From a bacterium TMED144 (GTDB lineage: Bacteria; Fidelibacterota; Marinisomatia; Marinisomatales; TCS55), in NCBI GenBank assembly GCA_002170005.2, contig NHGT02000003.1, forward strand, positions 57,302-67,042: a stretch of DNA of 9,741 nt. Reading direction: 5' to 3'. The translations under genes and the position numbers were made by a program. The notes below the pieces were generated by a model. The model did no database searches. It was not told the origin of the DNA and saw only the letters and a program-made list of their open reading frames with translations. This document shows, piece by piece, positions 4,694 to 9,741 of this stretch (position 1 is the first letter of the stretch; every line of letters begins with the position of its first letter).

Positions 4694-6532
4694 TTACTCA
4701 ACAGTCACACTCTTAGCTAAGTTTCTCGGTTGGTCGACATCGCACTCTCTGAGAACTGCAAGATGATATGCTAGCAATTGCAATGAAATAGAAGACAATA
4801 TTGGAAAAACTTTTGGATGCTTAGAGGGTACATCAATTATATAATCTGAAACTTTCTCAAGCTCTAAAGTTCTTTTATCTGTTACAGAAATAATAACACC
4901 TTTCCTAGCTTTAACTTCTTGTATATTTGATAAAACTTTATCAAAAGTTCTATCATTAGGAGCTAAGCATACAACAGGCATTTTCTCATCAATAAGGGCT
5001 ATAGGACCATGCTTCATTTCAGCTGCTGGATACCCTTCGGCATGTATGTATGAAATTTCTTTTAATTTTAGCGCACCTTCAAGAGCCACTGGAAAATTTA
5101 ACCCTCTTCCTAGATATAAAAAGTTATCTGCTTTTACAGTGGATTTTGCAACATTTAAAATTGAATCTGATTCATCTAATATAGTTTTTACTTGGTCGCC
5201 AATATTGATTAATGCGTTTGCATATTTTTTTCCTGTTTGCGAAGATATATTTTGCTCTCTACCAAAACATAATGATAAAAGAAATAATACAGTTACTTGC
5301 GAAGTAAATGCTTTAGTAGAAGCCACGCCTATTTCTGGACCCGCATGAGTATAGATTCCGCAATCCGTCTCACGCGCCAATGATGAGCCTACTACATTAC
5401 AAATTCCAACTGTCAAGGCTCCAAACTCCTTTGCTTTTCTGATTGCAGCTAGAGTATCTGCAGTTTCTCCGGATTGAGATATTCCAACTACAACGCTATT
5501 AGAATCAATTATAGGCTTTCTATAGCGAAACTCAGAAGCGTATTCTACATGCACGGGAATTCCTGCATATTCTTCAATTAGATATTTACCAATTAATCCT
5601 GCATGCCACGAAGTACCACAAGCTGTAATATAAATTCTATTGGCATCTTTAATTCTATTCATATGATCATCGATTCCACCAAGATGCGCTTTGCCATCAA
5701 CTGGGTCTATCCTACCCCGCATTGTATCTTTGATTGTGAATTCTTGTTCATAGATTTCTTTGAGCATAAAATGAGGAAACTCTCCCTTTTCTATCTCCTC
5801 AATGCTATACTCAATTTCTGTAGTTTCTCTATTTACAATGGTATCATCATGCATAGATCTAATAGAGTAACCATTATCATCGATAGTAACGATTTCGCCT
5901 TCATCTAAATATATTACATTCCTTGTATGCTCTACGATTGGAGATGTATCACTCGCAATGAAATATTCATCGTTTCCCACACCTAATACAAGGGGGCTTC
6001 CATGGCGAGCTGCCACAATTTTATTTGGCTCATCAATGCAGAAAGTAACTATACCATAAGTTCCGATAACTTGATTTAAAGCTGCTTCAACAGCTTGTTC
6101 AAAATTTAGACCATCAGCATAATATATGTCAGAAATTAGATTTACCAGAACTTCGGTATCGGTTTCACTTTTAAAATTAAAACCTTTTCGAATTAATACT
6201 TCTTTTAATGTTGAAAAATTTTCAATTATTCCATTGTGAATAATAAAAATCTTACCTGTTTTATCTTGGTGTGGATGAGCATTTGTGTCATTAGGTTCTC
6301 CATGCGTAGCCCATCGTGTATGCCCAATACCAATTGAACCATTAATTGGAGATTCTTTTATTTTTTTATGAAGCTTATCAACTTTTCCTGCTTTTTTGAC
6401 AGTTTTTATATAGCCGTCTTTCATTATAGCTATCCCAGCCGAATCATAACCACGATATTCCAATCTTCTGAGACCATTCAATAAAAAAGGTACTGAGTTT
6501 TTCTTTCCGTAGTAACTTACTATTCCACACAT
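4694..6532 (-). CDS. glmS: Glutamine--fructose-6-phosphate aminotransferase (isomerizing) GlmS
   Basis: GlmS makes glucosamine 6-phosphate from fructose 6-phosphate and glutamine, the entry step to UDP-GlcNAc for peptidoglycan and lipopolysaccharide. At 612 residues it is full length. The N-terminal glutaminase domain begins MCGIVSYYG, exposing Cys2 as nucleophile after Met removal, and has HTRWATHGEP (71-80), HNGIIEN (99-105) and the SETDTE loop (122-127). Two SIS sugar-isomerase domains follow: ACGTSWHAG (304-312), SQSGET (352-357) and ASTKAFTSQ (404-412), then the second domain with KEISYIHAEG (491-500), His508 in AEMKHGPIAL, and the C-terminal DQPRNLAKSVTVE with Lys607. All catalytic positions are intact. 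The start is the only one that exposes Cys2. GGAAA (6542-6538) lies about 6 nt upstream as a probable Shine-Dalgarno. No glmS ribozyme is visible in the 77-nt leader. A terminator follows. Confidence 0.98.
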   Translation of the reverse strand: MCGIVSYYGKKNSVPFLLNGLRRLEYRGYDSAGIAIMKDGYIKTVKKAGKVDKLHKKIKESPINGSIGIGHTRWATHGEPNDTNAHPHQDKTGKIFIIHNGIIENFSTLKEVLIRKGFNFKSETDTEVLVNLISDIYYADGLNFEQAVEAALNQVIGTYGIVTFCIDEPNKIVAARHGSPLVLGVGNDEYFIASDTSPIVEHTRNVIYLDEGEIVTIDDNGYSIRSMHDDTIVNRETTEIEYSIEEIEKGEFPHFMLKEIYEQEFTIKDTMRGRIDPVDGKAHLGGIDDHMNRIKDANRIYITACGTSWHAGLIGKYLIEEYAGIPVHVEYASEFRYRKPIIDSNSVVVGISQSGETADTLAAIRKAKEFGALTVGICNVVGSSLARETDCGIYTHAGPEIGVASTKAFTSQVTVLFLLSLCFGREQNISSQTGKKYANALINIGDQVKTILDESDSILNVAKSTVKADNFLYLGRGLNFPVALEGALKLKEISYIHAEGYPAAEMKHGPIALIDEKMPVVCLAPNDRTFDKVLSNIQEVKARKGVIISVTDKRTLELEKVSDYIIDVPSKHPKVFPILSSISLQLLAYHLAVLRECDVDQPRNLAKSVTVE

Positions 6533-6609
6533 ATTTATTTCCGAATTATTAGAATAATTTATTTTAAATAGTTTTAGAATATTGTGATTAATATCAACTT
6601 AAACAAAAT
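6533..6609 (-). promoter_or_regulatory. guaA-glmS spacer holding the glmS ribosome binding site
   Basis: This is the largest gap inside the right-hand block. It holds a credible Shine-Dalgarno, CGGAAA (6543-6538), close to the glmS ATG. A short AT palindrome (AATTATT 6544-6550, AATAATT 6553-6559) lies upstream of it. A TTGATA (6597-6592) could be a -35, but no -10 with good spacing follows it. I see no terminator for guaA, so read-through into glmS is likely. Confidence 0.4.
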
Positions 6610-8151
6610 TTATTCCCATTCTATTGTACCGGGTGGTTTTGAAGTAATATCATACACTACTCTATTCACATTTTTTACATTGTTAACAATTTTGTTTGAC
6701 ACTTTTGCAAGGGTACTCTCGGGAATTTTAAACCAATCAGCTGTCATACCATCAACGCTTGTAACTGCTCGTAAAGCCAATAAATTTTCATAGGTTCTTT
6801 TATCGCCCATTACACCTACTGTTTTTATAGGAATCAATACCGCAAAAGCCTGCCAAATATCATTATAAAGCTTGTCTTCATGAAGAATATCAATAAAAAT
6901 TTTATCAGCTTCTTGTAAAGTTTCAATTCTTTCTTTTGTAATTCTACCTATTATTCTAACACCTAAGCCTGGGCCTGGAAAGGGATGTCTTTGAACAAGT
7001 TCAGATGGCAAACCTAATTCTACACCAACTTTACGAACCTCATCTTTAAAAAGGTCTCTCAAAGGCTCTATGAGTTTAAAGTTCATATCTTTTGGGAGAC
7101 CACCAACATTATGGTGGCTTTTAATAGTTTGTGATTTGCCACCTTCACCAAACCCGCTTTCAATCACATCGGGATATAAAGTACCCTGTGCTAAAAAATC
7201 TATATCACCAAATTTTTTAGATATTTTTTCAAAGGATTTAATAAACTGATTTCCAATAATTTTTCTTTTTTCTTCGGGGTCTTTTATTCCTTCAAGTTTA
7301 GACAGAAAAATATCAGATTCATCAAAACTATGAATATTAACATCTAAACCTTTTTTCAGGGCTGAAACACATGTTTTTGCTTCATTTTTTCTCATTAAAC
7401 CATGGTCAATTAAAACTGCAGTAGATTGATTTCCAACAGCTTTATGAATTAGAGCTGCTGCGACAGTAGAATCTACTCCTCCACTCACTCCTGTAATTAT
7501 CTTGTCATTACCAACCTCATTTTTTATGTTTAATATTTGATCTTTTACATAATTATTAGCATTCCAACCTGTTGAACAATTCGCAATATTAATTAAAAAA
7601 TTTCTTAGAATAACTTTTCCATATTCTGAATGGATAACTTCAGGGTGAAACTGCAGACCTATTCTACTCGAATCATGGTTTGATACTGCTGCGATGATCT
7701 CATTTGATGATCTAGCAACAATACGCCAATTTAAAGGTATTTTTGTAACCTGATCCATGTGACTCATCCACGTATTAATTTTATTGGGAACATTGGAAAA
7801 AATATCGTGCGAACTATCAACATTTAATTTAGACAAGCCATATTCTCCACTGTTTTTTTCTTCTACATTGCCTCCATAGGAATGAATTAAAAGTTGAAGT
7901 CCGTAACATATTCCAAGAATAGGTTTATTATATTTAAGTATTTCAGGGTCGATTCTTAAGGCATTATTTGAAAATACGCTAGAGGGCCCACCAGATAGAA
8001 TTATTGCAGCAGGATTTAATCTTTCAACTTCATCAATAGAAATATTATGTTTGAAAATCTCCGAATAGATATTCTCTTCCCTAATCCTTCTTGCTATTAA
8101 CTTAGTATATTGAGAACCAAAATCAAGAATCATCACTCCATTATTTTTCAT
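6610..8151 (-). CDS. guaA: GMP synthase (glutamine-hydrolysing) GuaA
   Basis: GuaA converts XMP to GMP using ATP and glutamine, the last step of de novo guanine nucleotide synthesis. At 513 residues it is full length and single-chain. The N-terminal class I glutamine amidotransferase domain has ILDFGSQYTKLIARR (8-22), SGGPSS (53-58), the nucleophile Cys82 in GICYGLQLL, and the partners His169 and Glu171 in LQFHPEV. The ATP-pyrophosphatase domain has the P-loop SGGVDS (223-228). The C-terminal dimerisation domain has HPFPGPGLGVRIIG, MTADWF and the final KPPGTIEWE, which contributes to XMP binding. Nothing is missing. The ATG at 8151-8149 is 4 nt after the surE stop, with GGAG 14 nt upstream inside surE as a rather distant Shine-Dalgarno. 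Co-transcription with surE, a nucleotidase, is a plausible functional link but could be chance packing. Confidence 0.98.
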   Translation of the reverse strand: MKNNGVMILDFGSQYTKLIARRIREENIYSEIFKHNISIDEVERLNPAAIILSGGPSSVFSNNALRIDPEILKYNKPILGICYGLQLLIHSYGGNVEEKNSGEYGLSKLNVDSSHDIFSNVPNKINTWMSHMDQVTKIPLNWRIVARSSNEIIAAVSNHDSSRIGLQFHPEVIHSEYGKVILRNFLINIANCSTGWNANNYVKDQILNIKNEVGNDKIITGVSGGVDSTVAAALIHKAVGNQSTAVLIDHGLMRKNEAKTCVSALKKGLDVNIHSFDESDIFLSKLEGIKDPEEKRKIIGNQFIKSFEKISKKFGDIDFLAQGTLYPDVIESGFGEGGKSQTIKSHHNVGGLPKDMNFKLIEPLRDLFKDEVRKVGVELGLPSELVQRHPFPGPGLGVRIIGRITKERIETLQEADKIFIDILHEDKLYNDIWQAFAVLIPIKTVGVMGDKRTYENLLALRAVTSVDGMTADWFKIPESTLAKVSNKIVNNVKNVNRVVYDITSKPPGTIEWE

Positions 8152-8155
8152 AATA

Positions 8156-8920
8156 TTAATTAAAACTCCATAATGAAAGCTCTTTGATAAACTTTAAATT
8201 TGTCTGTTCTGAATGCAATGGTGTAATGCTTACATATCCTTCTTTAACAACAAAACTATCACTATTTTTTGAAGGATTGGGATCGCAATGTTCTGCTGTA
8301 AGCCAAAAACCTTTTAAGCCTCTACTATTATTTATCTTTTCAAAACTATCTGAAAAATACATCGAACCTTGTTTTGTGATTTTAAAACCCTTTATTTTGT
8401 CTTCAGAAAGATTAGGTATAGTAACATTAAGAAATGTTCCGCTTGGCAATCTATTTTTTAGTACATATTGAACAATTTTTTTAGATATTGTTTTTGATGT
8501 TGAATAATCTAGATCTCTAATACTGTCTAAACTAATTGCAATTGAATCAACTCCTCTAAAAGATCCCTCTCTAGCAGCTGAAACCGTACCAGAATAAAGT
8601 ATGCTTTGACCAACATTAGAACCTGGATTTATACCTGAAACTAAAATATCAGGTTTTTTTTTCATTATAATATTCATAGCAAACTTGACTGAATCTGCTG
8701 GTGTTCCATTAATCGCATAGCCTGAGAGACCACATTCTAGATTTATTTTTTCAAATTGAAGAGGTCTAGATATTGTAATTGCATGACCCGCTCCACTATT
8801 ATCTAATTTTGGAGCCACAACGGTTGTATTTCCAATTTCAGACATCGCCTCCCAAAGAGCTTTGATACCCTCTGAAAATATACTATCATCGTTTACTATT
8901 AAAATTGAAGGGGGCATCAT
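8156..8920 (-). CDS. surE: 5'-nucleotidase / survival protein SurE
   Basis: SurE is a metal-dependent phosphatase that removes phosphate from nucleoside monophosphates and some polyphosphates, linked to stationary-phase survival. The 254-residue length is typical. The metal-binding set is complete: Asp11 and Asp12 in LIVNDDSIFSEGI, Ser42 in DNSGAGHAIT, and Asn98 in VSGINPGSNVG. The segment YSGTVSAAREG (109-119) is the family's conserved active-site loop. The start is one of two adjacent ATG codons (8920-8918 or 8917-8915). The first overlaps the accD stop in ATGA, a translational-coupling arrangement, so it is preferred; the other would shorten the protein by one residue. No Shine-Dalgarno is obvious. 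guaA follows after 4 nt. Confidence 0.96.
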   Translation of the reverse strand: MMPPSILIVNDDSIFSEGIKALWEAMSEIGNTTVVAPKLDNSGAGHAITISRPLQFEKINLECGLSGYAINGTPADSVKFAMNIIMKKKPDILVSGINPGSNVGQSILYSGTVSAAREGSFRGVDSIAISLDSIRDLDYSTSKTISKKIVQYVLKNRLPSGTFLNVTIPNLSEDKIKGFKITKQGSMYFSDSFEKINNSRGLKGFWLTAEHCDPNPSKNSDSFVVKEGYVSITPLHSEQTNLKFIKELSLWSFN

Positions 8921-9741
8921 AATGACAGAAGATTAATTATCCTTGACAGCTTTGCTTTCATTTCTTTGCGAGAGACTAAATGATCAATAAAACCTTTTTC
9001 TAATAAAAATTCTGATGTTTGAAATCCTTTAGGAAGATCTTCTCCAATGGTCTGTTTAATAACTCTCGGCCCAGCAAAACCAATAAGCGCACCTGGCTCA
9101 GCTAAAATAATATCGCCGAGCATGCCGTAACTTGCTGTTACACCTCCCGTAGTTGGGTCTGTCAGCAAAGGAATATAAAGCCCTCCGTTGCTTTTAAACT
9201 TGGCTAATCTTGAACTAGTCTTAGCAAGTTGCATTAAAGCCAATGCTGATTCTTGCATTCTCGCTCCGCCAGAAGAGCAAATTAAAATAAATGGAATTTT
9301 ATGTTTATCAGCATACTCAATAGATCTAAATACACATTCACCAACAACAGAACCCATGCTACCTCCAATGAATGAAAAATTCATTATTGAAAGTATAATT
9401 TTACGATCATTTAACTTTCCTGAATAACATGCAATTGCATCGTTATGTCCTGTTTTTTCTACTGCTAGAATAATCTGATCTTTGTATTCTTTTTGAGCTT
9501 TAAATGAAAGTGGATCTGTGGATTTAACATTTTTAAATAATTGACTTAAAGAATTATTGTCTAAAATTAAATCTCTGTAGGTGTTTGGACTTACCCGAAA
9601 GTGGTGATTGCAACCAATACAAACAGAAAAATTCTTTTCTAATTCCGGTTTGTATTTTATTTCTGAACAAGTTGGGCATTTTATCCAAAGACCTGATGGA
9701 ATGTTCTTTTTTTTATCTTCAGATATTTTTTTATCTTTTCT
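8917..9741 (-). CDS. accD: Acetyl-CoA carboxylase carboxyltransferase beta subunit AccD, N-terminal codons beyond the right edge
   Basis: AccD pairs with AccA to transfer CO2 from carboxy-biotin to acetyl-CoA, giving malonyl-CoA for fatty acid synthesis. The frame stays open to the window edge, giving 274 visible residues; family members are about 280-300, so only a few N-terminal residues are missing. A start at the internal Met (9384) would delete essential parts. The zinc ribbon is present near the visible N-terminus: CPTC and CIGC (visible residues 22-25 and 41-44), after the conserved IPSGLWIKC. The carboxyltransferase core follows, with SFIGGSMGSVVGE, CSSGGARMQES (the CoA/oxyanion loop), DPTTGGVTASYGMLGD and GFAGPRVIKQT. 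Its stop overlaps the surE start by 4 nt. accA is not in the window. Confidence 0.97.
   Translation of the reverse strand, partial: RKDKKISEDKKKNIPSGLWIKCPTCSEIKYKPELEKNFSVCIGCNHHFRVSPNTYRDLILDNNSLSQLFKNVKSTDPLSFKAQKEYKDQIILAVEKTGHNDAIACYSGKLNDRKIILSIMNFSFIGGSMGSVVGECVFRSIEYADKHKIPFILICSSGGARMQESALALMQLAKTSSRLAKFKSNGGLYIPLLTDPTTGGVTASYGMLGDIILAEPGALIGFAGPRVIKQTIGEDLPKGFQTSEFLLEKGFIDHLVSRKEMKAKLSRIINLLSL

Noticed and set aside
5046..5908. Two plus-strand open frames of about 100 codons opposite glmS
   Set aside because: They are antisense to conserved glmS codons and show no family signature.
6533..6609. glmS ribozyme or other riboswitch in the glmS leader
   Set aside because: The 77-nt leader is far too short and AT-rich, with none of the conserved ribozyme core.
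8184..8471. Plus-strand open frame opposite surE (and similar ones at 6584-6793 and 9188-9427)
   Set aside because: All are antisense shadows of conserved genes with no independent support.
8917..9384. A short 155-residue accD starting at the internal Met at 9384
   Set aside because: The frame is open to the window edge and upstream codons encode the conserved AccD zinc ribbon, so the true gene is longer.

Overview
The window is AT-rich bacterial DNA (roughly 30% G+C by eye), densely packed and almost entirely coded on the minus strand, so transcription runs right to left. It carries eight confident genes, of which two are cut by the window edges, plus a small regulatory or accessory patch in the middle. 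A signal-peptide-bearing protein with TPR-like repeats and a periplasmic-binding-protein fold next to uppP and pgeF suggests a Gram-negative cell. The lysine/asparagine/isoleucine-rich proteins, short spacers and weak Shine-Dalgarno sequences fit a streamlined, low-GC, possibly marine uncultured lineage. A Marinimicrobia/SAR406-like organism is my guess, from style only; the sequence does not prove it.

Right block (9741 to 4624, read leftward): accD (acetyl-CoA carboxylase beta subunit, lacking only its extreme N-terminus), surE (survival nucleotidase, start overlapping the accD stop in ATGA), guaA (GMP synthase, 4 nt after surE) and glmS (glucosamine-6-phosphate synthase, 77 nt after guaA). 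The block ends in a clear hairpin plus T-tract terminator at about 4624-4652. It combines malonyl-CoA supply, nucleotide metabolism and amino-sugar supply for the envelope.

Middle patch (about 3106-4623): a PadR-like winged-helix regulator overlaps by 20 nt a small four-helix membrane protein. A perfect 9-bp inverted repeat lies just upstream of the regulator's start codon and contains a TATAAT. To the left, on the opposite (plus) strand, is a small helix-turn-helix ORF with only a TTG start. Beyond it are a leftward terminator and a striking AT-rich 18-bp hairpin in the divergent spacer. This is the only part of the window that does not look like housekeeping DNA.

Left block (3105 to 1, read leftward): an exported TPR plus periplasmic-binding-fold protein (LpoA-like or ABC substrate-binding-like), then pgeF (peptidoglycan editing factor, laccase-domain family, TTG start 3 nt after the preceding stop), then uppP (undecaprenyl-diphosphatase, start overlapping the pgeF stop by 4 nt, running off the left edge). 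The tight coupling makes a plausible envelope/peptidoglycan operon.

I see no CRISPR array, rRNA, tRNA, transposase or phage gene. I do not see convincing evidence for a new multi-gene system. The best candidates for a second look are the PadR/membrane-protein pair with its palindrome, and the orphan HTH ORF with its surrounding hairpins.
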